Below are positions 8,656 through 16,821 of a stretch of 64,000 nucleotides of DNA, piece by piece (the first letter of the stretch is position 1; every line of letters starts with the position of its first letter). Source of the stretch: Kiloniella litopenaei (GTDB taxonomy: Bacteria > Pseudomonadota > Alphaproteobacteria > Kiloniellales > Kiloniellaceae); NCBI RefSeq assembly GCF_000982415.1, contig NZ_LANI01000002.1, forward strand, positions 372,001 to 436,000. Reading direction: 5' to 3'. Under the pieces are notes generated by a model that saw only the letters and a list, made by a program, of their open reading frames with translations, ran no database searches and was not told where the DNA came from. The position numbers and the translations under genes are program-made.

Positions 8656-9840
8656 ATGAGCCAGTTGCGCGTTGAAGTTCACCCCGGCATAAACACGATA
8701 CCCCCAGAAGCATGGGATCGCTGTGCCCGGAACGATGCGCCAGATAATAATCCCTTTATTTCCCATGCGTTCCTATCAGCATTGGAAGAAAGCGGTTCTG
8801 TCTGTGCCGAAACGGGGTGGCAACCTCAACACCTGACAATTATGGATAATGACGGGGTGATCATTGCCTGTGCGCCGCTCTATCTGAAAAGCCATTCCTA
8901 TGGCGAATACGTCTTTGACTGGAGCTGGGCCAACGCCTATGAGCGTGCGGGGCGTACCTATTACCCCAAACTACAATCTGCGGTTCCCTTTAGCCCTGTA
9001 ACGGGTAAACGCCTTCTTGTTGCCCCAACTTCCCCAGAAGCATCACCGGAAGAAACAAAAGAACTTCGCCTCGCCCTGATCAACGCCATGTTGCAAATTT
9101 TGCAACAGTACGAGGCTTCGTCCCTGCACCTGACCTTTACCACAGAACAGGAATGGCACGAACTTAAAGCCGCCGGATTGCTCGCCCGCACCGGAATGCA
9201 ATACCACTGGGAAAATAACGACTATCAAAGCTTTGACGATTTCCTTGCTGCCTTGTCTTCGCGTAAACGCAAAGCAATCAAAAAGGAACGTCGTGACGCA
9301 CACAGCCACGGTCTGGAGATAAAAACCTTAACAGGTGACGATCTGACCCCGGAAATCTGTGACCAGTTCTATCAACTCTATCTCAGCACAGTCGATAAGA
9401 AATACGCGCACGATTATCTCAATCGTGATTTCTTTCAGCTTCTGGGATCAAAACTCGGCAAAAAAGTTATCCTGAGCACCGCGTGGGATCATTCATACGC
9501 CAGTCCAGTGATGGTGGCTGGTGCGCTCAATCTGGTGGGCGGCGACACGCTCTATGGCCGGAACTGGGGGTCCCACGGTCATTACCCAAACCTGCATTTC
9601 GAGCTGTGTTACTATCAGGCAATCGACTATGCCATCACTCATAAACTCAAGCGAGTTGAAGCCGGGGCGCAGGGAGAGCATAAAATTCAGCGTGGATACC
9701 TTCCGACCAAAACTTACAGCCTTCACGGCATATCCGACCCCAATTTCCGCGATGCTATTGCGCGTTTTCTGCAAAGTGAAAATCCCGCTGTTGACCGCGA
9801 GATCGACATGCTCCGCGAACTCGGCCCCTTTAAAAAGTAA
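8656..9840 (+). CDS. FemAB/GNAT-like acyltransferase family protein (DUF482)
   Basis: This 394-residue protein matches the family formerly called DUF482 (PF04339), annotated as peptidoglycan biosynthesis/recognition or GNAT-like N-acyltransferase. Recognisable features are PFISHAFLSALEESG near residue 33, the FDWSWANAY segment near 90, the SSRKRKAIKKERR basic helix near 200, and the C-terminal block RNWGSHGHYPNLHFELCYYQ followed by EAGAQGEHKIQRGY. The fold is predicted to be a duplicated GNAT fold as in FemX-type enzymes. The substrate of the family is not established, to my knowledge. It stands alone, rightward, and converges on the DUF1287 gene. The ATG at 8656 has only a weak AGGT upstream. 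Confidence 0.82.
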   Translation: MSQLRVEVHPGINTIPPEAWDRCARNDAPDNNPFISHAFLSALEESGSVCAETGWQPQHLTIMDNDGVIIACAPLYLKSHSYGEYVFDWSWANAYERAGRTYYPKLQSAVPFSPVTGKRLLVAPTSPEASPEETKELRLALINAMLQILQQYEASSLHLTFTTEQEWHELKAAGLLARTGMQYHWENNDYQSFDDFLAALSSRKRKAIKKERRDAHSHGLEIKTLTGDDLTPEICDQFYQLYLSTVDKKYAHDYLNRDFFQLLGSKLGKKVILSTAWDHSYASPVMVAGALNLVGGDTLYGRNWGSHGHYPNLHFELCYYQAIDYAITHKLKRVEAGAQGEHKIQRGYLPTKTYSLHGISDPNFRDAIARFLQSENPAVDREIDMLRELGPFKK

Positions 9841-9909
9841 CATCGTCACAAAGTAATATCATTACGCGCCAAACGTCAGGCACCTTACCTGTCGATAATA
9901 ATTGATTAT

Positions 9910-10512
9910 TCAGCGTGCCATATAACGGTAATGCCCGGTCATCTTATAATCAAACAGCATATCTTCGATTTGCGGCCCGGCACCGATATTATGCACCACC
10001 AGTGGCATGCCCTCTGCTGATTTCTGGTCACTGATGATGCCTATGTGTGGCAGTGATCCGCTTTTGTTCAAATTCCATGTCACCAGATCACCCGGTAAAT
10101 AGTCAGCCGGATTTTTGGACAGGGGCAGCGATTGACCGTGTCGGGTAAAGAAAACCCGCAAGTTTGGCACCCGACGATGGTCAATATTTCGATCCGTTGA
10201 CTTCAATCCCCATATCTTTGGATAGCTGGCAAAGTTGGCCCGCATGTCTTCGTGCACCAGTTTTTGCAGATCAATCCCCAGCGCCCGGTAACTGCGAATA
10301 ACAACATCCGTGCACACACCAATGTTGGCGGGCACATCCCCACCGGGATAGGCAATTGAATGGTAACTGCCGTCATAAACAACATTCTGTGTTGTCCGCA
10401 CCAGAGCAGCCTCGGCAAGCTTTTGCCCCGTTATGCTTTCAGCCCAGACAGGGACAGAAAAAAACAACGCTGCACCAATATGTACTGCCGAAAAGACTCC
10501 CCGCTTCATCAT
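9910..10512 (-). CDS. Exported DUF1287 protein (NlpC/P60-like fold suspected)
   Basis: This 200-residue protein begins MMKRGVFSAVH and has a hydrophobic stretch ending PVWA-ES near residue 23, a typical Sec signal peptide. The mature part matches DUF1287 (E. coli YijF type). A cysteine sits in IGVCTDVVIRSYRALGIDL and a histidine in LPHIGIIS. This Cys/His spacing and the PGDLVTWNL block suggest a cysteine-amidase fold acting in the periplasm, perhaps on peptidoglycan, but no activity is known to me. I use ATG 10512, with AGGGGA just upstream. The frame continues 30 codons further, but that extension would bury the signal peptide. It faces away from the creD-like gene across a 243-base spacer. 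Confidence 0.85.
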   Translation of the reverse strand: MMKRGVFSAVHIGAALFFSVPVWAESITGQKLAEAALVRTTQNVVYDGSYHSIAYPGGDVPANIGVCTDVVIRSYRALGIDLQKLVHEDMRANFASYPKIWGLKSTDRNIDHRRVPNLRVFFTRHGQSLPLSKNPADYLPGDLVTWNLNKSGSLPHIGIISDQKSAEGMPLVVHNIGAGPQIEDMLFDYKMTGHYRYMAR

Positions 10513-10755
10513 CAAATTCCCCTGCAAATTCGCCAGCAAATTGTCCGCGATTAATATCAACAAGAACGAGCATTGCAGTGAGTTTTGCTTAAACTGTGGC
10601 AAGTTTGTGCCATCTCTCGTTGGATTGCCTCAATCAGTTCAAAAAATTAGCTTAAACCCCTCCTATCCTCCCCTCATCATTTAATCCGCACTTATTTCAC
10701 AATCGCATCTCTTTAGGGTGCCCACTCAACACATTTCCTTTAAGGGGGAGGAAAA

Positions 10756-12258
10756 ATGATCGACTTTACGACCGTACTGGTCATTCTGGCCGTCGTCCTG
10801 TTTTTAGGCGTTTGTGCCATTGTCGGGCTTGTCTGCCTGCGCTGGCTCTATGGCCGCTATGCACAACAGGCTTCCGGCCTAACAGGAGATCTCAGCGGCA
10901 AGATCGCCAATAGTAACCCGCTGATGATCAAGGCTGTTATCATCGGTTTTCTGACATTGATGATGCTTATTCCCACTGCCCTGGTTCACGATCTGATGCA
11001 GGAAAGGCACAGCCTCTATCGTTCGGTTCTTCATGAAACGGATCAGGAATGGGGACAGGAACAGACACTGGCTGCACCTATTCTCGTTGTTCCCTACACA
11101 ACAGAAACCCGGGTGACTGACAGCAATGGGAAAGACAGAATCATCGCGGGTCAGGATAAGCTTGTCGTTCTGCCCGATCAACTCAGGCTCGACAGCGATC
11201 TTACCCATGATTTCAGAGAACGATCTATTTATAAAAGCCTGGTTTATACCGCAGATATAAAAGGCTCAGCCAGCTTTAGACTGGACCCTCCGCCGATTAA
11301 AAACCTGCAGAAAATCCATTATGATCAGGCCTATATTGCCATTGCCCTGACAGATAACAGCGGCATAGGCTCTTCACCAGCGGTTCGTGTAAACGGCAAA
11401 AAGCTGGAACTCATGCCCGGAACGGGCCTGCGCGCACCCTATCTGGTCAGTGGTTTTTCCGCCAAACTTGACCCCACGCAAGACCTTGCCGATTTTTCAG
11501 TGCAGTTTGATACGACCCTGCGGGGCAGCCGTAATATCCGTGCTATCCCGCTGGGTATGAATACGGAGATCAACATTTCAGCAGACTGGCCCCACCCAAG
11601 CTTTCGACAGTTTCTTCCCAAAAGCCGCGATATTACAAATGACAGCTTTAGCGCCACTTGGGAAGTCAGCCATCTGTCCCGTAACTATCCTCAGGTTTTC
11701 CGGGATTCTGACGACATAAATCTGGGTGAAATCATTGCCGAAGCCCAGCTTTTTGAACCCGTCTCTCATTATGGCACGTCTATCCGTGCTGCTAAATACG
11801 GGATTATGTTTGTCGCCTTGACCTATCTCATGCTGCTGGTCTTTGAGTTCACCCGCGGGGTCAGATTGCACCTAGTGCAGTATCTCTTGGTGGGGGTATC
11901 GCTCTCGGTCTTTTACCTCCTGCTTCTGACCTTGTCCGAACATATCAGCTTTAGCCTGTCTTATACTCTTGCAGCATCTGTAACCGTGTTCTCTATTGCC
12001 AGCTATATCACCGCAGCGACCAAAGCGCATAGCAACAATGGTCTGGCCAACGGCCTAGCCATCGGTGTTCTTCTCTCAGCGCTCTATGGTTTCCTTTATT
12101 CTATCTTGCAGATGGAAGACTATGCCCTGACCATGGGCAGCGGCTTGCTCTTAACTGTTCTTCTGGTGATGATGTATATGACCCGGAACCTGAATAAGAT
12201 CTTAACCAATAAAACAGATCCACGCACTAATACTGACCACGAAATCATGAAAACATAA
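10756..12258 (+). CDS. creD: CreD-like inner membrane protein
   Basis: This 500-residue membrane protein matches the CreD/CET family (cell envelope integrity, inner membrane protein CreD). In Gammaproteobacteria it is controlled by CreBC; its biochemical role is unclear. There are two N-terminal hydrophobic segments (about 5-30 and 52-75), a large soluble loop with the family signature IPLGMNTEINISADWPHPSF, and a run of about six membrane segments from about 340 to 485. The ATG follows a very strong AAGGGGGAGG. No creBC genes are adjacent, so regulation probably differs from E. coli. It converges on clpA and shares the hairpin at 12333-12362. Confidence 0.88.
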   Translation: MIDFTTVLVILAVVLFLGVCAIVGLVCLRWLYGRYAQQASGLTGDLSGKIANSNPLMIKAVIIGFLTLMMLIPTALVHDLMQERHSLYRSVLHETDQEWGQEQTLAAPILVVPYTTETRVTDSNGKDRIIAGQDKLVVLPDQLRLDSDLTHDFRERSIYKSLVYTADIKGSASFRLDPPPIKNLQKIHYDQAYIAIALTDNSGIGSSPAVRVNGKKLELMPGTGLRAPYLVSGFSAKLDPTQDLADFSVQFDTTLRGSRNIRAIPLGMNTEINISADWPHPSFRQFLPKSRDITNDSFSATWEVSHLSRNYPQVFRDSDDINLGEIIAEAQLFEPVSHYGTSIRAAKYGIMFVALTYLMLLVFEFTRGVRLHLVQYLLVGVSLSVFYLLLLTLSEHISFSLSYTLAASVTVFSIASYITAATKAHSNNGLANGLAIGVLLSALYGFLYSILQMEDYALTMGSGLLLTVLLVMMYMTRNLNKILTNKTDPRTNTDHEIMKT

Positions 12259-12332
12259 CTTTGATTTCAGGAGAGGAAAATTACCCCCTCTCCCTATATA
12301 AAAGCGTGGATATATTTCCAAGATCACCAACA

Positions 12333-12362
12333 AAAAAGGCCCCGCAAATGCAGGGCCTTTTT
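12333..12362. terminator. Bidirectional terminator between creD-like gene and clpA
   Basis: The stem AAAAAGGCCC / GGGCCTTTTT with loop CGCAAATGCA carries T-runs on both strands and lies between the convergent gene ends at 12258 and 12377. Confidence 0.85.
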
Positions 12363-12376
12363 CATGACAGAGACTT

Positions 12377-14683
12377 CTAAGCTTTTTGCTTGCGTCTTGA
12401 TTTTTTCGGTCCGGATTTTTTCTCTTCAGGGAAACTGAAACTGGGTTTGTTATCCTTGATATCAATGCGGACAACGCCACCACGGGTCAGCTTGCCAAAC
12501 AGAAGTTCTTCGGCCAGCGGCTTTTTGATCTCGTTCTGGATAACACGGGCCAAAGGTCGCGCCCCATAAAGCGGATCATAACCTTCTGTTGCCAGCCACT
12601 TCTTGGCTTTTGGTGACAGCTCAAAAGTAACCTGACGGTCAGCAAGCTGGGTTTCCAGCTCCATAATGAACTTGTCGACCACCTTGGCCATAACCACAGG
12701 GGAAAGGTTTTTAAAGGGAATAATGGCATCCAGACGGTTTCTGAATTCAGGCGTAAAGATCTTGTTCACAGCCTCTTCATCATCCCCGATGCGCACTTCT
12801 CGACCGAAACCAATCGCGGGCTTTGCCATATCCGCTGCACCAGCGTTAGAGGTCATGATCAGGATCACGTTCCGGAAATCAATGGTCTTGCCATTGTTAT
12901 CGGTCAAACGACCGTTATCCATCACCTGCAACAGGATATTGAAAATATCCGGATGCGCCTTTTCAATTTCATCCAGCAGTAAAATACAATGTGGTGTTTT
13001 ATCAATCGCATCGGTCAGCAAACCGCCCTGATCAAAGCCCACATAGCCCGGCGGTGCCCCGATCAGACGGGAAACTGCATGACGTTCCATGTACTCGGAC
13101 ATATCAAAACGGGTAAGCTCTACCCCCAGTGAATGGGATAGCTGTTTCGCCACCTCTGTCTTACCGACACCTGTTGGCCCCGTGAAGAGGTAACAACCGA
13201 TTGGCTTTTCCGGTGTCCGCAAGCCGGCACGAGCCAGCTTGATTGCAGACGCAAGCGATGTAATGACCTGATCCTGTCCGTAAACCATGGTCTTGAGATC
13301 GCGCTCAAGATTCTTAAGAACAGACTTGTCATCCTTGGAAACCGATTTCGGCGGGATACGGGCAATCTTGGCAACAACAGCCTCAACGTCTTTCACGCCC
13401 AGTGATTTCTTGCGCTTGTCTTCGGGTAGCAGCATCTGTGATGCGCCAACCTCGTCAATCACATCAATGGCTTTGTCCGGTAACTTCCGATCACCAATAT
13501 AGCGTGCGGAAAGCTCCACCGCTGTACGCAAGGCTTCGTTGGAATACTTCACTGCGTGATGCTCTTCGTAATAAGGTTTCAGCCCACGCAGAATCTTGAC
13601 CGCATCTTCAATTGACGGCTCTGCCACGTCGATCTTCTGGAAACGACGGACCAAGGCACGATCTTTTTCAAAGTGATTGCGGTATTCTTTGTAGGTTGTG
13701 GACCCGATACAGCTCAATTCACCATTTTGTAGTGCAGGCTTCAACAGGTTCGATGCATCCATCGACCCGCCAGAAGTTGCCCCGGCACCAATAACAGTAT
13801 GGATTTCGTCAATAAAGAGAACGGCGCCGTCCATGGCCTCAATTTCCTTGACCACGCCCTTTAGACGTTCTTCAAAATCACCGCGATAGCGTGTACCCGC
13901 CAATAGAGATCCCATGTCGAGGGCAAAGATCTTGGTCTCCTTGAGAACTTCGGGGACTTCGCCCTCAACAATCTTTTTGGCCAACCCTTCTGCAATGGCC
14001 GTTTTACCAACGCCCGGATCACCAACATACAATGGATTGTTTTTTGTTCGACGACACAGAACCTGAATTGTGCGCTCCAGTTCCTGCTCACGCCCGACCA
14101 GCAGATCGATTTTCCCGTCTTTGGCCTTCTGGTTCAGATCAACACAATAGGCATCAATGGCCTCGCGTCCTTTGGCCGCGGTGCTTTCGCCATCTTCCAT
14201 AAGGTCGTCCGTCCCGTGAATGGTTCGGGTTTCTTCCAGACCTTCGACCTTTGTAATTCCGTGACTGATATAGTTTACAGCGTCCAATCTGCTCATTTCC
14301 TGCTCTTGCAAGAAAAAGACAGCATGGCTTTCACGTTCCGAGAACATGGCAACCAGGACATTGGCACCCGTAACTTCTTCACGACCGGATGATTGCACAT
14401 GTATTGCAGCTCGTTGCAAAACCCGCTGAAAACCCGCCGTTGGTTTGGCATCACCCAGATGAATAGTCGTCAGATTCGAGAGATCGTTATCGATGTAATC
14501 CAGCAGATCTTCGCGAAGTGTTTCAATTTCCACACCGCAAGCTCTAAAGACTGAAATGCCATCCTGATCTTCTGTAAGCGACAGCAACAGATGCTCTAGC
14601 GTGGCGTATTCATGCCGACGCTCATTGGCATAGGCCAAGGCTCTGTGCAGTGTCTGTTCCAGATTGTTTGATAGCATTGCCAT
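12377..14683 (-). CDS. clpA: ATP-dependent Clp protease ATP-binding subunit ClpA
   Basis: ClpA is the hexameric AAA+ unfoldase that feeds substrates to ClpP and accepts N-degron substrates from the adaptor ClpS. The 768-residue protein has the Clp N-domain (1-140, with the repeated EHLLLSL-type motif), a first AAA+ module with GDPGVGKT at 221-228 and FIDEIHT, and a second with GPTGVGKT at 502-509 and [10 protein letters not shown]. The C-terminal tail ends in a short, strongly basic stretch ([13 protein letters not shown]). The ATG at 14683 has AAGGGAAG upstream. clpS lies 417 bases upstream on the same strand, the usual clpS-clpA arrangement with an unusually long spacer. All ATPase motifs are intact. 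Confidence 0.97.
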   Translation of the reverse strand: MAMLSNNLEQTLHRALAYANERRHEYATLEHLLLSLTEDQDGISVFRACGVEIETLREDLLDYIDNDLSNLTTIHLGDAKPTAGFQRVLQRAAIHVQSSGREEVTGANVLVAMFSERESHAVFFLQEQEMSRLDAVNYISHGITKVEGLEETRTIHGTDDLMEDGESTAAKGREAIDAYCVDLNQKAKDGKIDLLVGREQELERTIQVLCRRTKNNPLYVGDPGVGKTAIAEGLAKKIVEGEVPEVLKETKIFALDMGSLLAGTRYRGDFEERLKGVVKEIEAMDGAVLFIDEIHTVIGAGATSGGSMDASNLLKPALQNGELSCIGSTTYKEYRNHFEKDRALVRRFQKIDVAEPSIEDAVKILRGLKPYYEEHHAVKYSNEALRTAVELSARYIGDRKLPDKAIDVIDEVGASQMLLPEDKRKKSLGVKDVEAVVAKIARIPPKSVSKDDKSVLKNLERDLKTMVYGQDQVITSLASAIKLARAGLRTPEKPIGCYLFTGPTGVGKTEVAKQLSHSLGVELTRFDMSEYMERHAVSRLIGAPPGYVGFDQGGLLTDAIDKTPHCILLLDEIEKAHPDIFNILLQVMDNGRLTDNNGKTIDFRNVILIMTSNAGAADMAKPAIGFGREVRIGDDEEAVNKIFTPEFRNRLDAIIPFKNLSPVVMAKVVDKFIMELETQLADRQVTFELSPKAKKWLATEGYDPLYGARPLARVIQNEIKKPLAEELLFGKLTRGGVVRIDIKDNKPSFSFPEEKKSGPKKSRRKQKA

Positions 14684-15100
14684 AAATTAACTTCCCTTCA
14701 CAACCATCGTGATCAGATCGTTTGAGCTGACTTACCAGCGCCTCGTTGTGTAAACATCATAGGCTTACAAAACAGCGAGGCCCCAATACCCTAATATCAA
14801 CCCAATCTCTTTGACCATTGTTACAAACTATACCTAGGGAGAGTATGTTCGCTCAACAAGGCGTCGGATAAATAACAATTCCTTTATCGCCCGTAATCAT
14901 GGCCAAAATAGGTACGTTTTCCCGAAAGTATATATTTTATCAGGGCGTTACCTAAATCGTACAAAATTATTGTAGAGGAAAAAAAAAGAAGAAAGGGTAA
15001 AAATATAGAGAGAAATCTGATTTTTTTTAAATTTTAGATAAATGGGGGCGAATTGCCCCCGCATAATAAGACAAAATGGCTTGTTATTCTTTTTCGCCAG
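14684..15100. other. Long spacer between clpS and clpA
   Basis: These 417 bases hold no gene I can support. They probably contain a separate clpA promoter, since clpS and clpA are usually closer. A purine-rich, A-rich tract runs from about 14980 to 15015. A small GC-rich hairpin lies at 15044-15060, next to the clpS stop. Confidence 0.5.
15044..15060 (-). terminator. Possible weak terminator after clpS
   Basis: The stem GGGGGC / GCCCCC with loop GAATT lies 40 bases past the clpS stop. On the leftward strand it is followed by ATTTATCTAAAATTT, AT-rich but without a clean T-run, so termination may be partial and leave some read-through to clpA. Confidence 0.45.
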
Positions 15101-15427
15101 TTATTCTTTTTCAATGGTACATTGCAACGGATGCTGATTTTTGCGGGCAAAATCGACAACCTGCGTTGCTTTTGTCTCGGCAACGTCATAGCTGAACACA
15201 CCACAGACACCGACACCTTTTTGATGTACCTGAAGCATTATACGCGTGGCGTCATCCTGACTTTTGCCAAAAAACTGCGTCAGGACATGAATAACAAATT
15301 CCATCGGCGTATAATCATCATTCAGCAACAAAACTTTATACATCGACGGACGTTTGGTTTTCTCGCGTGGTTTTACGAGAATGTCATCTGACGTGCCAAA
15401 ATCATCATCACGCTCTTTTCCACTCAT
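15101..15427 (-). CDS. clpS: ATP-dependent Clp protease adaptor protein ClpS
   Basis: ClpS delivers proteins with destabilising N-terminal residues to ClpAP. The 108-residue protein has a flexible acidic N-terminus (about 1-28) and the conserved core. The core includes [15 protein letters not shown], where the NDD segment and following Met/Phe line the N-degron pocket, and [22 protein letters not shown], the usual VH..G motif. Length is normal. The neighbour downstream is clpA, its partner. Confidence 0.96.
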   Translation of the reverse strand: MSGKERDDDFGTSDDILVKPREKTKRPSMYKVLLLNDDYTPMEFVIHVLTQFFGKSQDDATRIMLQVHQKGVGVCGVFSYDVAETKATQVVDFARKNQHPLQCTIEKE

Positions 15428-15748
15428 AGAGAAACTACCTAATCATTCCTGGTCTTCTAAAGATACCTGCCAGACAACATCACTATATCGCCACAAGATA
15501 TCTACAGCTTTACTTTACATTGATAAACAGGCGTCCGAGTTCATCCAACAATCGGTTCAACTTATCATATAGAGCAGTCAAACCTGATATTGAAGACACA
15601 ACCCGCTCGCTAACAGCATTATATTATAAGGTGCCCGTAATCTCTCTTCAAGATGTGGCCTCGATGATCAAGGGACTTTTTAGACAAAAAGCCCTGCATA
15701 ATGCAGGGCTTTCGACGTAACTTGCAGATAAAAGTGTGCGTTTTTTAT
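15428..15748. other. Intergenic region between clpS and the phasin gene
   Basis: These 321 bases contain the clpS promoter region and the phasin terminator at 15686-15712. Small open frames here have no start signal and no protein-like composition. Nothing else is recognised. Confidence 0.5.
15686..15712 (-). terminator. Terminator of the phasin gene
   Basis: The perfect inverted repeat AAAGCCCTGCAT / ATGCAGGGCTTT at 15688-15712 has only one unpaired central base, so the loop must open from the stem. On the leftward strand it continues into TTTTTGTCT. It lies 37 bases after the phasin stop. Confidence 0.85.
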
Positions 15749-16312
15749 TTACGCAGCAGCTTTTGTCATTTTCTCAACAGCTTCTGAAACCTGCTTGCGA
15801 ACTGGCTCAACAGCGTCAGTTGTCAGCTTAGTTGTCAGCGTTGTCAGCTCATTGCTGTTCTTTACCATGGCATCAAAAGATTCACGCGCAAAGTTAGACT
15901 GGATATCAGTCACTTCGTTAAAGTCTTTTGCACCAAGAAAAGCTTCGGCAACAGCAAAGTTCTTTTTCATGGCATCCTGTGCCATTCCCATGAACATTGA
16001 GTTCAGCTTTTGATAACCTTCAGAAATGCTGTTGCCTGACTTTGCAGCCAGTTCAGCGTTTTCTTTACTCAATTCAGCGGCGCTTTCGCACTGCTTATAA
16101 AGAGTATCCATAACTTTTTCTGCCTGAGCTTGAGAAAAAGAAAAAGCTTGCTCATAGCCTTTAGCAGCAGCGTCCATACTTGATTTCATCATATTCTCCA
16201 CGGTATCAGTTCCGTTAATGACAGTATCTTTAACAGTATTTTTAGCGTTAGCCTGTGTAGCTTTCGCCTTACTTTCAGTCGTATCTGCCAACTTTTTCTT
16301 AGTTGTTGTCAC
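15749..16312 (-). CDS. phaP: Phasin family protein (polyhydroxyalkanoate granule-associated)
   Basis: Phasins coat polyhydroxyalkanoate storage granules. The 187-residue protein is almost wholly alpha-helical and rich in Ala, Lys, Glu and Thr. It has a charged N-terminus and a Phasin_2-like body: AAAKGYEQAFSFSQAQAEK, then LSKENAELAAKSGNSISEGYQ, then the FARESFDAMVKNSNEL region, ending in EPVRKQVSEAVEKMTKAAA. No membrane segment or signal peptide is seen. The start is GTG at 16312 with TAGGAGAC six bases upstream. It stands alone with its own terminator. Two identical TGCTGCAATGCAAC boxes lie 130-200 bases upstream and may be PhaR operators. No PHA synthase is in the window. Confidence 0.88.
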   Translation of the reverse strand: MTTTKKKLADTTESKAKATQANAKNTVKDTVINGTDTVENMMKSSMDAAAKGYEQAFSFSQAQAEKVMDTLYKQCESAAELSKENAELAAKSGNSISEGYQKLNSMFMGMAQDAMKKNFAVAEAFLGAKDFNEVTDIQSNFARESFDAMVKNSNELTTLTTKLTTDAVEPVRKQVSEAVEKMTKAAA

Positions 16313-16443
16313 CTTAGTCTCCTAGGATCAGTTCGTTTCCACGGCGTCCCGCCTGCATTTACCACTTAGTGGTAACAATTAAGGCTTCCTTCGCTCTTAA
16401 CTCAGGGCGGAACCTTCATCCTCCCCAACCGACAACTCACTCA

Positions 16444-16514
16444 TGCTGCAATGCAACATACCTATTAACATACACATTTAATTTGAGATTTCAAGGACAA
16501 TGCTGCAATGCAAC
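16444..16514. promoter_or_regulatory. Paired TGC boxes, candidate PhaR operators of the phasin gene
   Basis: An identical 14-base box, TGCTGCAATGCAAC, occurs at 16444-16457 and 16501-16514, 57 bases apart. A partial third copy, TGCTGCAAGGGCA, is at 16606-16618. PhaR, the repressor of phasin genes, is known to bind TGC/GCA-rich sites (for example CTGC-N3/4-GCAG in Paracoccus). The link is inference from motif and position. Confidence 0.55.
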
Positions 16515-16650
16515 AAACACATAACGCTATTGCAACCAAAATGACACACAACAACCCACGCGAAAGTAACGCCAACACATCACATCCCGATAGCTGTATT
16601 CGTGTTGCTGCAAGGGCATCAACAGACATAACTATAAGAAATTATTAAGA

Positions 16651-16761
16651 TTATTTAGCTTGTGGCATTGTTATGACATCCCTGTTCGACCCTCGATCAT
16701 ACCCCGAATGGCGTATGACCTTCCCTATCAGTTCTTCATATAATTTCCGGGCTTTACTCAT
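16651..16761 (-). CDS. Possible small protein of 36 residues
   Basis: A short leftward frame begins with ATG at 16761, preceded by CAGGG five bases upstream, and encodes a basic, soluble 36-residue peptide (MSKARKLYEELIGKVIRHSG at its N-terminus). The composition is protein-like, with no hydrophobic segment and no cysteine. I do not recognise the family. It starts 60 bases upstream of the RTX gene on the other strand. The call is weak: short frames of this size also arise by chance. Confidence 0.25.
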   Translation of the reverse strand: MSKARKLYEELIGKVIRHSGYDRGSNRDVITMPQAK

Positions 16762-16821
16762 GAAACCCTGAATTTTTGTGTGCGGTTTTTGAGTTAAATG
16801 GGAAAATAGAGAGGAAGCAAG

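Larger units (their letters stand above)
16313..16821. other. Region upstream of the phasin gene and the RTX protein gene
   Basis: These 509 bases separate the divergent phasin and RTX genes. They hold the TGC-box repeats at 16444-16457 and 16501-16514, a third partial copy at 16606-16618, and one possible 36-codon leftward gene (16651-16761). Promoters for both flanking genes must lie here. Confidence 0.5.

Noticed and set aside
9493-9849. Leftward 118-codon frame in the DUF482 gene
   Set aside because: It is wholly antisense to a well-supported gene and has no independent signal.
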